Assembly: GCF_014653575.1 (NCBI RefSeq)
Contig: NZ_BNAQ01000001.1
Span: 372,001-436,000 of the forward strand
Reading direction: 5' to 3'
DNA: 64,000 nt
Source of the DNA: Sphingomonas glacialis
GTDB taxonomy: Bacteria > Pseudomonadota > Alphaproteobacteria > Sphingomonadales > Sphingomonadaceae
Every line of letters begins with the position of its first letter. The first letter of the stretch is position 1. Shown here piece by piece: positions 51,101 through 61,740 of the stretch. Below the pieces are notes generated by a model that was not told the DNA's origin, searched no databases, and worked only from the letters and a program-made list of their open reading frames with translations. Both the position numbers and the translations under genes were made by a program.

Positions 51101-51134
51101 GGGCGCCCGGTTGGCCGGGCGCCCGCGTTTCTTT
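51101..51134 (+). terminator. Intrinsic terminator after paralogue 2
   Basis: The stem GGGCGCCCGG-TTGG-CCGGGCGCCC is followed by GCGTTTCTTT. The T-rich tail is three bases away from the stem. It lies between convergent genes. Confidence 0.75.
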
Positions 51135-52605
51135 ACCCCAGCATCTTCTTCAGCACGTCGTTGACGACGCCCGGGTTCGCCTTGCCGCCCATCGCCTTCA
51201 TCGTCTGCCCGACGAAGAAGCCGAACAGCTTGTCCTTGCCGCCACGATAATCGGCGACCTTGTCTTCGTTCGCCGCCATCACCTCGGCGATGACGCGCTC
51301 GATCTCGCCGGTGTCGCTGGTCTGCTTGAGCCCGCGCTCCTCGACGATTTCGGCAGCGCCCTGCCCGGTTTCGAGCATGATCTCGAACACCTGCTTGGCG
51401 AGCGTACCCGACAGCGTGCCATCGGCGATCAGGCCGAGCAGTTCGGCGGCCTGATCGGGGCTGACGGGCGAATTCTCGATGTCCCGGCCGGTGCGGTTAA
51501 GCGCGCCGAACAGCTCCGACGTCGTCCAGTTCGCCGCAGCAACCGGCGCCACGCCCGTGTCGAGCAACGCATCGAACCAGCGCGCCGCCTCGACCTCGGC
51601 GGTCATCACCGCAGCGGCGTAAGGCGTGATGCCGAGCGCCTCGTAGCGGCGGCGCTTGGTGTCGGGCAGCTCGGGCAGCGACGCGCGGCATTCTTCGAGG
51701 AACGCGTCGTCGAGCTCGAGCGGGAGCAGATCGGGATCGGGGAAGTAGCGATAATCGTGCGCGTCTTCCTTCGAGCGCATCGAGCGCGTCTCGTTGCGAT
51801 CGGGATCGTAGAGCCGCGTTTCCTGGACGATCCGGCCGCCGCTTTCGAGCACGTCGATCTGGCGCTTGGCCTCCTGCTCGACCACCGCCATCACGAAGCG
51901 GACCGAATTGACGTTCTTGGTCTCGGTGCGCGTGCCGAGCTCGTCACCGGCCTTCCGCACGCTGACATTGACGTCGGCGCGCATCGAGCCCTCTTCCATG
52001 TTGCCGTCGCACGACCCGACGTAGCGCAGAATCGATCTGAGCTTGCGGAGATAAGCCCCTGCTTCGGCAGGAGAAGCCATATCGGGCTTCGACACGATCT
52101 CCATCAACGCAACGCCCGAGCGGTTGAGGTCGACGTAGGAGCGCGTCGGATGCTGGTCGTGCATCAGCTTGCCCGCATCCTGCTCGACATGGATCCGCTC
52201 GACGCCGATGCGCTTGCCCGCAGCGTCGGGGTTCTTGTCGTCGAGGCTGATGTCGATCGCGCCCTCGCCGACGATCGGGTGGTAGAGCTGGCTGATCTGA
52301 TAGCCCTGCGGCAGATCGGCGTAGAAATAGTTCTTGCGGTCGAAGCGCGACCAGCGGTTGATCTGCGCGTCGATCGCCATTCCGGTGCGGACCGCCTGGC
52401 GGATGCACTCGCGGTTGGGAACGGGCAGCATGCCGGGCATCGCGGCGTCAACCAGCGACACCTGCGTGTTGGGCTCGGCGCCGAACGCGGTCGCCGCGCC
52501 CGAGAAGAGCTTGGCGTTCGAGGTGACCTGCGCATGGACTTCGAGGCCGACCACGACCTCCCAGTCGCCGGTTTCGCCGCGGATGGTGTATTTGGTGTCA
52601 GTCAT
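51133..52605 (-). CDS. gatB: Asp-tRNA(Asn)/Glu-tRNA(Gln) amidotransferase subunit B
   Basis: A 490-residue subunit of the GatCAB complex that binds misacylated tRNA and phosphorylates the acid for amidation. [24 protein letters not shown] is the conserved opening. [19 protein letters not shown] and [13 protein letters not shown] follow, then [20 protein letters not shown]. The YqeY-like tail domain covers the last 150 residues, ending [20 protein letters not shown]. Its start lies 71 bases after the gatA stop, so gatC, gatA and gatB form one minus-strand operon. Confidence 0.97.
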   Translation of the reverse strand: MTDTKYTIRGETGDWEVVVGLEVHAQVTSNAKLFSGAATAFGAEPNTQVSLVDAAMPGMLPVPNRECIRQAVRTGMAIDAQINRWSRFDRKNYFYADLPQGYQISQLYHPIVGEGAIDISLDDKNPDAAGKRIGVERIHVEQDAGKLMHDQHPTRSYVDLNRSGVALMEIVSKPDMASPAEAGAYLRKLRSILRYVGSCDGNMEEGSMRADVNVSVRKAGDELGTRTETKNVNSVRFVMAVVEQEAKRQIDVLESGGRIVQETRLYDPDRNETRSMRSKEDAHDYRYFPDPDLLPLELDDAFLEECRASLPELPDTKRRRYEALGITPYAAAVMTAEVEAARWFDALLDTGVAPVAAANWTTSELFGALNRTGRDIENSPVSPDQAAELLGLIADGTLSGTLAKQVFEIMLETGQGAAEIVEERGLKQTSDTGEIERVIAEVMAANEDKVADYRGGKDKLFGFFVGQTMKAMGGKANPGVVNDVLKKMLG

Positions 52606-52676
52606 GACCTAAATTCCGTTCGGGCTGAGCGTGTCGACGCCCTGCCCTTCTTTGCCCGAAGTGAAGAAGAGCGCGA

Positions 52677-54161
52677 TCACCACCACGCCTCGGCACGTGC
52701 GGTGAACCCGGCGCGCTGCTCGAGCGCAAGCCCGGCATTGAGCACGCCTTGCTCGTCGAGCGGCTTGCCGATGATCTGCAGGCCGAGCGGCAGTCCGGCG
52801 CCGTCGAGGCCACCCGGCACCGACATCGCCGGCAAACCCGCCAGCGAGGACGGCACGGTGAAGACGTCGTTCAAATACATCGCGATCGGATCGGCCGACT
52901 TCTCGCCCAGCGCGAACGCCGAGGACGGCGCCGTCGGGGTCAGCAGCAAATCGCACTTTGCCCAGGCCTGCTCGAAATCGCGCGCGATCAGCGTGCGGAC
53001 CTTCGATGCCTGTGTAAAGTACGCGTCGTAAAACCCTGCAGACAGGACATATGTCCCGATCATGATCCGGCGCTTGACCTCATCGCCAAACCCGTCGGCG
53101 CGCGTCGCGGCATACATGTCCTGCAGCCCTGCCCCCTCGGGCAGATCGCGCAGGCCGTAGCGCACGCCGTCATAGCGCGCGAGGTTGGACGAGGCTTCCG
53201 CCGGCGCGATGATGTAATAAGCCGGCAGCGCATATTTGGTGTGCGGCAGCGAGACCTCGACGATCTCGGCGCCGGCGTCCTTGAGCCAGTCGATCCCCTG
53301 CTGCCACAGCGCGTCGATCTCGGCGGGCATATTGTCGACGCGATATTCCTTGGGAATGCCGATCCGCTTGCCGTTGAGATCGCCCGACAATCCGGCTTCC
53401 CACGCGGGCACCGGCAGATCGAGTGAGGTCGCGTCCTTCGCGTCGAAGCCGCTCATCGCCTCAAGCAGGATCGCGCAGTCGCGGACGTCTCGCGCCATCG
53501 GCCCGGCCTGGTCGAGCGACGAGGCGAACGCGATCGTCCCCCAGCGCGAGCAGCGGCCATAGGTCGGCTTGATGCCGCTGATGCCGGTGAAGGCGGCAGG
53601 CTGGCGGATCGAGCCGCCGGTGTCGGTGCCGGTCGCCGCCGGGCACAGCCGCGCGGCGACCGCCGTCGACGAACCACCAGACGAACCGCCGGGCGCGAGC
53701 GGCGCGTTGCCGCCGTCGCTCCGCCGCCACGGCGAGATGACGTTGCCGAAAGCGCTGGTCTCGTTGGACGAGCCCATCGCGAACTGGTCCATGTTGAGCT
53801 TGCCGAGCATGCCCGCGCCAGCATCCCACAGATTGGCCGACACCGTCGATTCGTACGGCGGCACGAAGCCTTCGAGGATCAAGCTCGCCGCGGTGGTCGG
53901 CACGCCCTTGGTGCAGAACAGGTCCTTCATCCCGATCGGCACGCCGGCGAGCGGCTTGAGCGTCTCGCCCGCAGCGCGCGCCGCGTCGGCGGCATCGGCG
54001 GCGGCGAGCGCGTGGTCGGGGGTTTCGACCAGGAACGCATTGAGCGCCTTGGCCTTCGACACGTTGGCGATGAACCCCTCAGCGACTTCGCGCGCGGAGA
54101 AGGTGCCGGCGCGGACGCCGTCGCGGATGGCGGCTACGCCGAGATCGGTGAGGTCAGTCAT
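52677..54161 (-). CDS. gatA: Asp-tRNA(Asn)/Glu-tRNA(Gln) amidotransferase subunit A
   Basis: A 494-residue amidase that releases ammonia from glutamine for the GatCAB reaction. The catalytic Ser-cisSer-Lys set is Lys79 (PIGMKDLF), Ser160 (PGGSSGGSS) and Ser184 (TGGSIRQPA), with the same spacing as in known GatA enzymes. It begins 109 bases after gatC; the gap contains a REP-like pair. ATG 54161. Confidence 0.97.
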   Translation of the reverse strand: MTDLTDLGVAAIRDGVRAGTFSAREVAEGFIANVSKAKALNAFLVETPDHALAAADAADAARAAGETLKPLAGVPIGMKDLFCTKGVPTTAASLILEGFVPPYESTVSANLWDAGAGMLGKLNMDQFAMGSSNETSAFGNVISPWRRSDGGNAPLAPGGSSGGSSTAVAARLCPAATGTDTGGSIRQPAAFTGISGIKPTYGRCSRWGTIAFASSLDQAGPMARDVRDCAILLEAMSGFDAKDATSLDLPVPAWEAGLSGDLNGKRIGIPKEYRVDNMPAEIDALWQQGIDWLKDAGAEIVEVSLPHTKYALPAYYIIAPAEASSNLARYDGVRYGLRDLPEGAGLQDMYAATRADGFGDEVKRRIMIGTYVLSAGFYDAYFTQASKVRTLIARDFEQAWAKCDLLLTPTAPSSAFALGEKSADPIAMYLNDVFTVPSSLAGLPAMSVPGGLDGAGLPLGLQIIGKPLDEQGVLNAGLALEQRAGFTARAEAWW

Positions 54162-54173
54162 ACGGTCATTCCC

Positions 54174-54259
54174 GTCGCCCCGGCATAGGCCGGGGCCGCT
54201 TCGTTGTGGTGCAGGCCGCTCGCGACGAACGCGGCGGCCCCGGCCTGCGCCGGGGCGAC
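54174..54259. repeat. Inverted REP-like pair between gatC and gatA
   Basis: A 26-base palindrome at 54174-54199 (GTCGCCCCGG ... CCGGGGCCGC) and its inverted copy at 54234-54259, 34 bases apart. It has the same sequence type and identical spacing to the pair between gspE and gspF (31355-31440). Confidence 0.88.
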
Positions 54260-54270
54260 GATGGCGCGGA

Positions 54271-54573
54271 TCATTCGATCACCTTGGGCACGGTGAAGAA
54301 GCCGTGCTCGGCCTGGGGAGCATTGGCCAGCACGGCATCGCGGATGCCGCCGCCGGTCAGCGGGTCGGCGTTGACGACGTCGTCGCGCAGCCGGAGGTGG
54401 TTGGGGATCACCGCGGTCATCGGCGCGACGCCGGCCGTGTCGACCTCGCTTAATTGCTCGATCCAACCCATGATGTTTTCGAGCTCGGGCGCGATGCGCA
54501 CGGCATCTTCCTCGGTGATGGAGATGCGGGCGAGGCTCGCGATCTTGCTGACGGTGGCGATGGTGACTGGCAT
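54271..54573 (-). CDS. gatC: Asp-tRNA(Asn)/Glu-tRNA(Gln) amidotransferase subunit C
   Basis: A 100-residue subunit that wraps around GatA and GatB and stabilises the complex. [45 protein letters not shown] is the standard GatC core, ending in FTVPKVIE. It is the first gene of the gat operon. ATG 54573. Confidence 0.96.
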   Translation of the reverse strand: MPVTIATVSKIASLARISITEEDAVRIAPELENIMGWIEQLSEVDTAGVAPMTAVIPNHLRLRDDVVNADPLTGGGIRDAVLANAPQAEHGFFTVPKVIE

Positions 54574-54610
54574 GGCTTGCGGCTAGCAGAGCGCCCGAGC
54601 CTAGCGCAAC

Positions 54611-56401
54611 CTATTCGAACGGATCGCCGAGCGGAACGCCCCCGACGAACACCCGGCGCGCGGGCACGGCGCGGATCTCGACCTTGCCCGCGGCATCGCC
54701 CGCCTTGAGCGCGGCGCGCTCGGGCGCACTCAGCGGCGCGCGCGTATTTGTGTCGATCCGCGCCCAGGTCTCGCCGGTGCGCCGATAGCGCGTGGGGCCG
54801 CACGCCGACTGAAATGCGGGTGCAGGATCGCGGCGAGAGGTCTCTACCTTCGGCGGCGCCATCAGCTGATCGACGCAAGCCCCTGATATTGCAACAGCTT
54901 CGGAAGAGCCCGGATCATAGAGCAAGGAGCAGCGGTCTTTGACATCGGTGCTGCAGCCCTGCCAGTCGGTTAGCACCTTACGCAGTGCGAATGGCACGGC
55001 CACCGCCACGGGCACCACGCGCAGCCGTTTGACGAGCACATCGGCGTCGGCCTGTGCGCGGTCGACGCTCGCTACGTCCCAGCGGTTGGTCTTGGTCGCG
55101 ACGTCCTTCGCGCGCGCCGCGATGCCCGGGGTCGCCGAGCGGGCGAGCCGCCGCAGCGCCGCCTTGCCAGGATCACCGAAATCGAACGCCAGCGCCGCCC
55201 AGTCGAACTTCGCGGGCGCAACCCGCCCCGATTCGAGCCGCGCGACCTGGTCGAGCGTCGCGAGCGCGTTGAAGCTCGCGAGCGGCGTGGCGAGCAGCAG
55301 CCCGACACCGGCGACGACGAACGCGATCCGCAAATTGCTCGGCCGCACATAGCGGCTCCACGCCAACCGCCCGCGCAGCACCGCGACGAGATAGGCAACG
55401 CCGTAAAGGTTCGCGAACCCCACGAACACGGCTGCCCACAGCCGGTCGGGCGTCAGGCCGTATTGCGCGATCCGCAATCTCGTCGCGATCGCAGCGATCA
55501 CCGCCAGCGGCAGCACCGCAAGCGCCAGCGCGATCGCGCCGAAGCGCAGCACCGGATGGGTCGCTTCCTCGCCCGCGCCATTGCCGACCACCGCATTGGC
55601 GAGGATCAGCGCGCCGATCACGCAGCTGAGCAGGATCGGCGTGGTCGACTTGGTCGCCTCCCACAGTGCGTCGAGCCCGGTGAAGGGCAGCGCGAGCAGA
55701 AACACCAGCAGCCCCGCGCCGAGCACTGGCGCGAGTACCGCGAGCACCGCGGTCACCACGCGCTGGAGCAGCCGCAGCACGCCGTCGCGCTCGCGCAGCA
55801 ACCCGAGCGATCCGCCAAAGCTCGCGCCCGCCAGCAGCGCGGTAAACCATTCGTGGCGCAGCAGGTCGCGCAACACATGCACGCCGATCAAGTCGAACAG
55901 CGCGGCCAGCAGCCATGCCAGCGCGAATGCGACGCCAGTGAACAGCCAGCAGGCACACCACAGCACGACGTTGGTCCATGCGTCGCCATGCACGTCGGCA
56001 TAGGGAAAGCGCACCGCAGCATGATCGCGCGCGGTCTGGAACAGCGGCACGGCGATCGCGATCGCGATGAACAGGCTCGCGCCGCGCCAACTGTACCACG
56101 CGCCCCAGCCGCCACCGTTCCAATAGACGATCAGCCCCGCGACCGCGCCGATGCCGATCCCGAAGGCCGCCACCCACCACCAGCGCCGCCGCTCGAGCGC
56201 GAAGCCGAACGTCACCGCCCCCGTACCGATCGCGGTGGTCAGCGCGATTCGCCACGCCGCCGGGTCGATCACGGGAACGTGGGGGCCGCGGTCGAGTAGC
56301 TGCTGCACCGCGAGCGCGGCGAGCGCGCCGACCACGGCGAGCAGCATCGGGCGCAACGGCCAGCTGTGGGTATCGCGTTCGAATCCCGGACTTTCGTTCA
56401 T
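54611..56401 (-). CDS. DUF4153 membrane protein
   Basis: A 596-residue protein with about ten to twelve hydrophobic segments in its first 400 residues (LLAVVGALAALAVQQLL, WWWVAAFGIGIGAVAGLIVYW, FIAIAIAVPLF and others). A soluble C-terminal part follows, with several Cys (GCSTDVKDRCSLLYD, SGACVDQL, FQSACGP). The layout matches the DUF4153 family, which has no settled role. ATG 56401 has GGGAG upstream; a second ATG overlaps the ribosome site. It is divergent from the DUF3089 gene. Confidence 0.82.
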   Translation of the reverse strand: MNESPGFERDTHSWPLRPMLLAVVGALAALAVQQLLDRGPHVPVIDPAAWRIALTTAIGTGAVTFGFALERRRWWWVAAFGIGIGAVAGLIVYWNGGGWGAWYSWRGASLFIAIAIAVPLFQTARDHAAVRFPYADVHGDAWTNVVLWCACWLFTGVAFALAWLLAALFDLIGVHVLRDLLRHEWFTALLAGASFGGSLGLLRERDGVLRLLQRVVTAVLAVLAPVLGAGLLVFLLALPFTGLDALWEATKSTTPILLSCVIGALILANAVVGNGAGEEATHPVLRFGAIALALAVLPLAVIAAIATRLRIAQYGLTPDRLWAAVFVGFANLYGVAYLVAVLRGRLAWSRYVRPSNLRIAFVVAGVGLLLATPLASFNALATLDQVARLESGRVAPAKFDWAALAFDFGDPGKAALRRLARSATPGIAARAKDVATKTNRWDVASVDRAQADADVLVKRLRVVPVAVAVPFALRKVLTDWQGCSTDVKDRCSLLYDPGSSEAVAISGACVDQLMAPPKVETSRRDPAPAFQSACGPTRYRRTGETWARIDTNTRAPLSAPERAALKAGDAAGKVEIRAVPARRVFVGGVPLGDPFE

Positions 56402-56536
56402 CGCATCGCTCCCCCGCGCCGTGCCCACACCAACGCCAGCACCAAGGCGATTGCAAGCGCGGCGATCCTGCGGCACGGAAAACCGCAGCACGCTTGCATG
56501 GGCACCGCCGCGCCATGCCGTGGGAGGTCGACCGGT

Positions 56537-57637
56537 TTGGCGCGCAAGTTTCTCTACATCTTCACCGTGCTGATCGTGATCGTGATCGCGGGTGCGTTTG
56601 CCTATGCAATCTGGGGCACCGAGCTGATCAAGCTGGCGATGATCCCGCGCGCCGCCTTCATCGCCGAGCCGCGTCAGCCCGCCGCTGCGTACCGCCGCGC
56701 CGAGATGTGGCTCGCGCGTCCCGACAAGCCGGGCAACGCGGCGCTATGGCTTCCGCCCGGCTACACGCCCGCCACCGACACGCGCGCGGCGGTGTTCTTC
56801 ATCCACCCCACCTCGTTCCTCAACCGATCGCGCTGGAACGCGCCGCTCGACGATGCCGAGGCCAATGCCCGCGCCGAGCTGTTCCTGCGCGGCCAGGCCA
56901 GCGCGTTCAACGCGGTCGGCGCGATCTGGGCGCCGCGCTATCGCCAGGCGACCTTCGGCGCGTTCCTGACGACGCAGGATAATGCCGCCAAGGCGCTCGA
57001 CCTCGCTTATGGTGACGTCGCGGCGGCATTCGACGCGTTCGTCGCGCAAGCGGGCGACCGGCCGATCATCCTCGCCGGCCACAGCCAGGGCGCGCTGCAC
57101 CTGCTGCGGCTGCTGCGCGAGAAGATCGCTGGCACGCCGCTGCAGAAGCGGATCGTCGCCGCCTATGTCGTCGGCTGGCCAGTGTCGCGCAGCGTCGACC
57201 TGCCCAAGCTTGGCCTGCCCGAATGCCGCAGCGCCGATCAGGCCGGCTGCATCCAGTCGTGGGAGAGCTTCGCCGAACCCGCCGAGCCGTCGCTGGTGCT
57301 CGACACCTACAACGCCAGCCGCGGCAGCGATGGAACGCCGCGCCGCGGCACCCCGATGATCTGCACCAATCCGCTGACCGGAACCCCCGATGCGACCGCG
57401 CCCGCGACCGCCAATCTCGGCACGCTCGTTCCCTCGGCCGATCTCTCGAGCGCGACGATCGTCGCGGGCCAGGTTCCGGCGCGCTGCGATTCGCGCGGGC
57501 TCCTGCTGATCGGCGATCCGCCCAAGCTCGGCGGCTATGTGCTGCCGGGCAACAACTACCACGTCTACGACTACAGCCTGTTCTGGGCGAACGTCCGCGC
57601 CGATGCGGCACGACGGCTGGCGGTCTTCGCGAAATGA
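56537..57637 (+). CDS. DUF3089 alpha/beta-hydrolase-like protein
   Basis: A 366-residue membrane-anchored protein with one N-terminal helix ([22 protein letters not shown]). The hydrolase fold shows [19 protein letters not shown] and the nucleophile elbow [16 protein letters not shown], with the candidate Ser in GHSQG. The late [19 protein letters not shown] may supply the His. Cys residues in [12 protein letters not shown] could form a disulphide. TTG 56537 has GGGAGG nine bases upstream. It overlaps ruvX by four bases. Substrate unknown; the family is common in sphingomonads. Confidence 0.85.
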   Translation: MARKFLYIFTVLIVIVIAGAFAYAIWGTELIKLAMIPRAAFIAEPRQPAAAYRRAEMWLARPDKPGNAALWLPPGYTPATDTRAAVFFIHPTSFLNRSRWNAPLDDAEANARAELFLRGQASAFNAVGAIWAPRYRQATFGAFLTTQDNAAKALDLAYGDVAAAFDAFVAQAGDRPIILAGHSQGALHLLRLLREKIAGTPLQKRIVAAYVVGWPVSRSVDLPKLGLPECRSADQAGCIQSWESFAEPAEPSLVLDTYNASRGSDGTPRRGTPMICTNPLTGTPDATAPATANLGTLVPSADLSSATIVAGQVPARCDSRGLLLIGDPPKLGGYVLPGNNYHVYDYSLFWANVRADAARRLAVFAK

Positions 57638-58098
57638 TCACGACCGATCGCACCGAATTCCGTGGCGCGCTTCCCGCTGGTGGCCGGCTGATCGGGCTCG
57701 ACGTCGGCACCAAGACGATCGGGACCGCCCTGTGCGACGCCGGGTGGAGCTTCGCCTCGCCAGCGTTGCTGATCCGCCGCACCAAGTTCCAGAAGGACAA
57801 GCTCGCGCTCGCCGAGATGATCGCTGCGCAGCAGGTGAAGGGGATCGTCATCGGCCTGCCGCTCAATCTGAACGACGGCAGCGAGAGCCCGCGCAGCCAG
57901 TCGAGCCGGGCGTTCGCGCGCAACATGGCCGATCTCGACCTGCCGATCTTCCTGCAGGACGAGCGCTGGTCGACCGTCGCGGTCACGCGCACGCTGATCG
58001 AGCAGGACGCGAGCCGCGCCAAGCGTGCCGAGCTCGTCGACAAGATGGCCGCTGCGTACATCCTGCAAGGCGCGATCGACGCGCTCGTCGCGATCTAA
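57634..58098 (+). CDS. ruvX: RuvX/YqgF family RNase H-fold protein (Holliday junction resolvase-like)
   Basis: A 154-residue protein of the YqgF/RuvX family, an RNase H-fold nuclease involved in 16S rRNA 5'-end processing and suggested as a Holliday junction resolvase. [18 protein letters not shown] holds the first Asp, [25 protein letters not shown] the middle motif, and [41 protein letters not shown] the last acidic pair and Asp. It overlaps the DUF3089 gene (ATGA). Confidence 0.94.
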   Translation: MITTDRTEFRGALPAGGRLIGLDVGTKTIGTALCDAGWSFASPALLIRRTKFQKDKLALAEMIAAQQVKGIVIGLPLNLNDGSESPRSQSSRAFARNMADLDLPIFLQDERWSTVAVTRTLIEQDASRAKRAELVDKMAAAYILQGAIDALVAI

Positions 58099-58336
58099 CC
58101 ACGACAGCCCGTCCGCGGCCCAGTCGACGCGATCACCGCTGGCTGTCCGGTCGTGCAATGCCGCTCGATCCGGGTGCACCGCTCGTCGCTCGGCTGGGCG
58201 CTTGCCAGACGCCTTCCAGCGCTTCCGCTCTTGCCGGTTTAGGCGATGCGCATACCCTCGCGTGCCGGGGGCGTGTTCCGAGTCGGCGCGCTGAGATCGT
58301 CGCACCGGACCGCGCTTCTGCAAGAGGAGAGCCGTC

Positions 58337-58960
58337 ATGACGCTTGCTTTCGAGTCGCCGACCGAGCGCCCCGTCCCGATCGTAGTGACGGCGAAAGGCG
58401 ATTCGGCCGCCCCGGCGTTGCCAGCTCGGATCGAGCTCGACCTCTCGAAATTTCACAATGGACGCTGGGCGCTCCACCTCGACGCCGTTTTCGCGCGGCA
58501 CGAGACCCCCGTCGTCATCCTGGCGCATGGCATCGCGTGTCGCGCGGTGGCGTGGTGGGCGCAGCTTTCGCCGCGCAGCTATTTGAAGGCTGTCAGCGGT
58601 GCGCTGTTCCACACGCCGTTGCATGTCGGATTCGATCAGATTGCGGCCGCGGCGGCGATGCAGAACGGCCCTGCCTGCCGCCTGCCCTTTCCCTCGATCG
58701 TCATCAGCGATCCGTCGTTCCAGGTCGAGCAAGCGCTTGCCCTCGCCGACGCGTGGGGAAGCCGGTTCGTCGCGACCGATGCCGCCGCACCGGGACAGGC
58801 AAGCAACCGTAACGCGCGCTTTACCGCAATCGAGACGATGCTGCTCGGCCACCGCGATCGCTTCGAGATCAACCGCGCGGCCGCGATGCAGCCATCGGGA
58901 CCATGCCCGATCGCGATGCAGCTTAGTCCTTCCGATCACACCACCATCAAGTCTGATTGA
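58337..58960 (+). CDS. RBBP9/YdeN-like hydrolase lacking the nucleophile
   Basis: A 207-residue protein with the plan of the RBBP9/YdeN serine hydrolases. PVVILAHGIACRAVAWWAQLSPRSYLKAVSGALF corresponds to their H-S-L-G-C elbow, and ACRLPFPSIVISDPSFQVEQALALADAWGSRF to their S-x-D-D-P-Y segment. Here the Ser is replaced by Gly (HGIA), and the Asp segment and final His region (LLGHRDRFE) are altered. It is probably a binding protein rather than an active hydrolase. AGAGGAGAG precedes ATG 58337. Single gene. Confidence 0.7.
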   Translation: MTLAFESPTERPVPIVVTAKGDSAAPALPARIELDLSKFHNGRWALHLDAVFARHETPVVILAHGIACRAVAWWAQLSPRSYLKAVSGALFHTPLHVGFDQIAAAAAMQNGPACRLPFPSIVISDPSFQVEQALALADAWGSRFVATDAAAPGQASNRNARFTAIETMLLGHRDRFEINRAAAMQPSGPCPIAMQLSPSDHTTIKSD

Positions 58961-59065
58961 CGCTGTCCACAGCGTTCCGACGTCGTCCCTCGCGCAACTT
59001 CCACAGCGCCGGCGTGTTACACCGACACGCTGGCCGCCGCGGCCATGGCGCGAAGGAGTGACGCG

Positions 59066-59800
59066 ATGGACATGCAGGATCTGACCGGGAAGGTCGCCGT
59101 CATCACCGGCGCCTCGAGCGGGATCGGCGAAGCGACCGCGCGCCTGCTCGCCAAGGAAGGCGCCCACGTCGTGCTCGTCGCGCGGCGCAAGGATCGGATC
59201 GACGCGATCGCCGCCGAGATCGGGGAGAGCGCGATGGCGATCGAAACCGACGTCGCCGATCTGGCGGCGGTCCAGGCGATGGTCGCCGCGGTCAAGACGC
59301 GCTTCGGCGGGATCGACTTGCTGTTCAACAATGCCGGCATGGGCGTCAACGGCGCGTTCGCCGACAGCAATCCCGACGACTGGAAAACGCAGATCGACGC
59401 CAATCTCTATGGCGTGCTCAACTGCACCCACGCCGCCTTGCCGCTGATGCACGGCCGCGCGGGCGCGATGGTCTCGATCGTGTCGAGCGTCGGCGGGCGG
59501 TACGGGATCGCCGGCTGGTCGGTCTACAACGCCACCAAGTTCGCGGTGGTCGGCTTTGCCGATGCGCTGCGCAAGGAAGTCGGCAATGCGGGCATTCGCG
59601 TCTCGCTGATCGAACCCGGCGCGGTGTGGACCGAATGGGGCCACAACGTCCCCGAGGAAACGATGCGCGAGCGCCGCGAATCGCTCGACGCGCTCCAGGC
59701 CGAGGATATCGCGCAGGCGCTGGTCTACGCCTTCGCGCAGCCGCCGCGGGTGCTGGTCGAGGAAATCCTCGTCCGCCCGGTCAAGCAGGTCGCGCCATGA
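59066..59800 (+). CDS. Short-chain dehydrogenase/reductase
   Basis: A 244-residue classical SDR. GASSGIGEAT is the dinucleotide-binding glycine motif and the Arg-Arg-Lys after the second strand (VARRKDRID) favours NADP. NNAG is in LLFNNAGMGVNG, the catalytic Ser in VSIVSSVGG, and Tyr-X3-Lys in VYNATKFAV. ATG 59066 has AAGGAG seven bases upstream; the earlier ATG 59045 precedes that site. It overlaps the next gene by four bases. Substrate unknown. Confidence 0.93.
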   Translation: MDMQDLTGKVAVITGASSGIGEATARLLAKEGAHVVLVARRKDRIDAIAAEIGESAMAIETDVADLAAVQAMVAAVKTRFGGIDLLFNNAGMGVNGAFADSNPDDWKTQIDANLYGVLNCTHAALPLMHGRAGAMVSIVSSVGGRYGIAGWSVYNATKFAVVGFADALRKEVGNAGIRVSLIEPGAVWTEWGHNVPEETMRERRESLDALQAEDIAQALVYAFAQPPRVLVEEILVRPVKQVAP

Positions 59801-60945
59801 CGCGCCGGTCCTTGCTCCGCAGCGCGCTACGCGCCAGCGCGATCACGCTCGTCGCGACCGCGGCCATCGGCGCCTTCGCGCGGCGCCCGTCCCCGTCGCA
59901 GGTAGAACGCGTCGCGACCTTCGGCGATGCGATGCCGACGGGCGTCACCGTCGCGGCGAACGGCCGGATCTTCGTCAACTATCCGCAGTGGGGCGACAAT
60001 CCGCGCTTCACCGTCGGCGAGCTCAAGAACGGTGTCGTCACCGCCTATCCCGACCAGGCGATCAACCAAGCCGATCCCGCGCGCCCGGGCGAAACGCTGA
60101 TCAGCGTGCAAAGCGTCGTCGCCGACAGCGCGAACCGCTTGTGGATCCTCGACACCGCCGCCCCCAATTTCGCGGCGCCGCTCGCAGGCGGCGCAAAGCT
60201 CGTCGCGGTGGATCTCGCACGCGACCGCGTCGTGCAGACGATCGTACTCGGCCCCGACGTCGTGCTGCCGACGACCTACCTCAACGACGTGCGCTTCGAT
60301 TTGCGCCAGGGGATCGCGGGCGTCGCTTATATCACCGACAGTTCGGTGACCGGCCCCGGCGCGATCATCGTCGTCGATCTGGCGAGCGGTGCCGCCGTCC
60401 GCCGCTTGTCGGGCGATGCGACGACGATGCCCGACCCCGCTTTCGCGCCCGTCGTGGAAGGCAAGCCGGTGATGACGCGCCCCGCCGATGGTCCGGCAAA
60501 GCCATGGAAGGTCGCCGCCGACGGCATCGCGCTCTCGCCCGATGGCGCGACCCTCTATTATTCGCCGCTGTCGAGCCGCCACCTCTACGCCGTCCCGACC
60601 GCCTTGCTGCGCGATCCCGTTATCGACCCGGCAAAGCTCTCGGCCGCCGTGCGCGATCTCGGGCTCAAGGGCGCCTCCGACGGTCTGGCGGTCGATTCGC
60701 GCGGCCACATCTATGGCGGCGACTATGAGCATAATGCGATCCGCCGGCTCGCCGACGGAAAGTGGGAGACGATCGCGCAGGACCGCCGGATCCTGTGGCC
60801 CGACACGCTGTCGATCGGCACCGACGGCTATTTGTACTTCACCGCCAACCAACTCCACCGCCAGCCCGGCTTCCACAAGGGCAAGGATCTGCGGCGCAAA
60901 CCCTACGAGCTCCTGCGGATCAAGATCGACGCCGGGCCGGCCTGA
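59797..60945 (+). CDS. Exported beta-propeller protein (major royal jelly/yellow-like)
   Basis: A 382-residue protein with a twin-arginine-like leader (MTRRSLLRSALRASAITLVATAAIGAFA) and repeated propeller blades. VTVAANGRIFVNYPQWGD, DSANRLWILDT, YLNDVRFDLRQGIAGVAYITDSS, DGIALSPDGATLYYSPLSSRHLYAV and DSRGHIYGGDYEHNAI are successive blades. The pattern matches the MRJP/yellow family and SMP-30-like lactonases. It is coupled by ATGA to the SDR, suggesting a shared pathway such as sugar or lactone oxidation, though this is only positional. Confidence 0.85.
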   Translation: MTRRSLLRSALRASAITLVATAAIGAFARRPSPSQVERVATFGDAMPTGVTVAANGRIFVNYPQWGDNPRFTVGELKNGVVTAYPDQAINQADPARPGETLISVQSVVADSANRLWILDTAAPNFAAPLAGGAKLVAVDLARDRVVQTIVLGPDVVLPTTYLNDVRFDLRQGIAGVAYITDSSVTGPGAIIVVDLASGAAVRRLSGDATTMPDPAFAPVVEGKPVMTRPADGPAKPWKVAADGIALSPDGATLYYSPLSSRHLYAVPTALLRDPVIDPAKLSAAVRDLGLKGASDGLAVDSRGHIYGGDYEHNAIRRLADGKWETIAQDRRILWPDTLSIGTDGYLYFTANQLHRQPGFHKGKDLRRKPYELLRIKIDAGPA

Positions 60946-60955
60946 CGCCGAGCGA

Positions 60956-61735
60956 TTACTGGCGCGCCATCGGAGCGTCGGTTTTCGCCGCAAGGCCATA
61001 GGCGCCGACCACGAACAGCAACCCGCCGATCCCGTTCCCGAGCGTGACGAACGCAAGATTGCGCAACACTTGCGCCAGCGTGATCGTCTCGCCCGGCGAG
61101 AACAGGCCAAGTGTCAGCGCGGTCATGTTGGCGACCGAATGCTCGAACCCGGCGGCGACGAACGCGAGCAGCACCCACGCCATGACGAGGCTTTTCGCGG
61201 CATCGCCGGTCACCCGCGCCGCGGTCCAGATCGCGAGGCAGACCAGCCAGTTGCACAGCACCGCGCGCGCGATCAACGCCGTCGCATCGGCCTCGACCTT
61301 GTGCGCGGCATAGGCGTTGAACATCGTCGCGGCATTGGCGAACACCAACCCCCCACCGCCCGCGATGAAGATAGCCGAAAGCAACAGCGCGCCCGCCAGA
61401 TTGCCGATCCACACCACGACGATCAGCAAGGCGGCGTCCGCGACACTGACGCTGCGCCGCATCAACCCGAAGCCGAGATACATGACATAGCCGGTGAACA
61501 GCTCCCCCCCGGCGAACACGGTGAGGATCAGCCCGAGCCCAAAGGTCGCGCCCATCACCAATGGGCGCACGCCGGCCGGCAAGGCGTCGGCGGTGCTGAG
61601 CGCGAGGATCATCGCGATGCCGATATAGGCCCCCGCCAGCATCGCGCCGACGAAGAAGCCCAGCGGCGAGCGGCGGATCGAAGCGGCTTCGGCGGCGGCG
61701 CGATCAGCGAAGCCGGTTACCGTCGGTGCATACAT
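60956..61735 (-). CDS. Formate/nitrite transporter (FNT family)
   Basis: A 259-residue membrane channel that forms pentamers and carries small monovalent anions such as formate or nitrite. It has six helices. LGFFVGAMLAGAYIGIAMILAL, GGELFTGYVMYL and VLCNWLVCLAIWTAAR are the family signatures, and the pore His is in AGFEHSVANMTAL. It starts six bases after the stop of the molybdenum oxidoreductase gene, so the two form an operon; formate is the natural guess as substrate. Confidence 0.92.
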   Translation of the reverse strand: MYAPTVTGFADRAAAEAASIRRSPLGFFVGAMLAGAYIGIAMILALSTADALPAGVRPLVMGATFGLGLILTVFAGGELFTGYVMYLGFGLMRRSVSVADAALLIVVVWIGNLAGALLLSAIFIAGGGGLVFANAATMFNAYAAHKVEADATALIARAVLCNWLVCLAIWTAARVTGDAAKSLVMAWVLLAFVAAGFEHSVANMTALTLGLFSPGETITLAQVLRNLAFVTLGNGIGGLLFVVGAYGLAAKTDAPMARQ

Positions 61736-61740
61736 GGATT

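Noticed and set aside
52606..52680. Possible 23-codon gene (GTG start) between gatA and gatB
   Set aside because: It overlaps the gatA stop and reads [18 protein letters not shown], but it is too short to judge and has no independent ribosome site.
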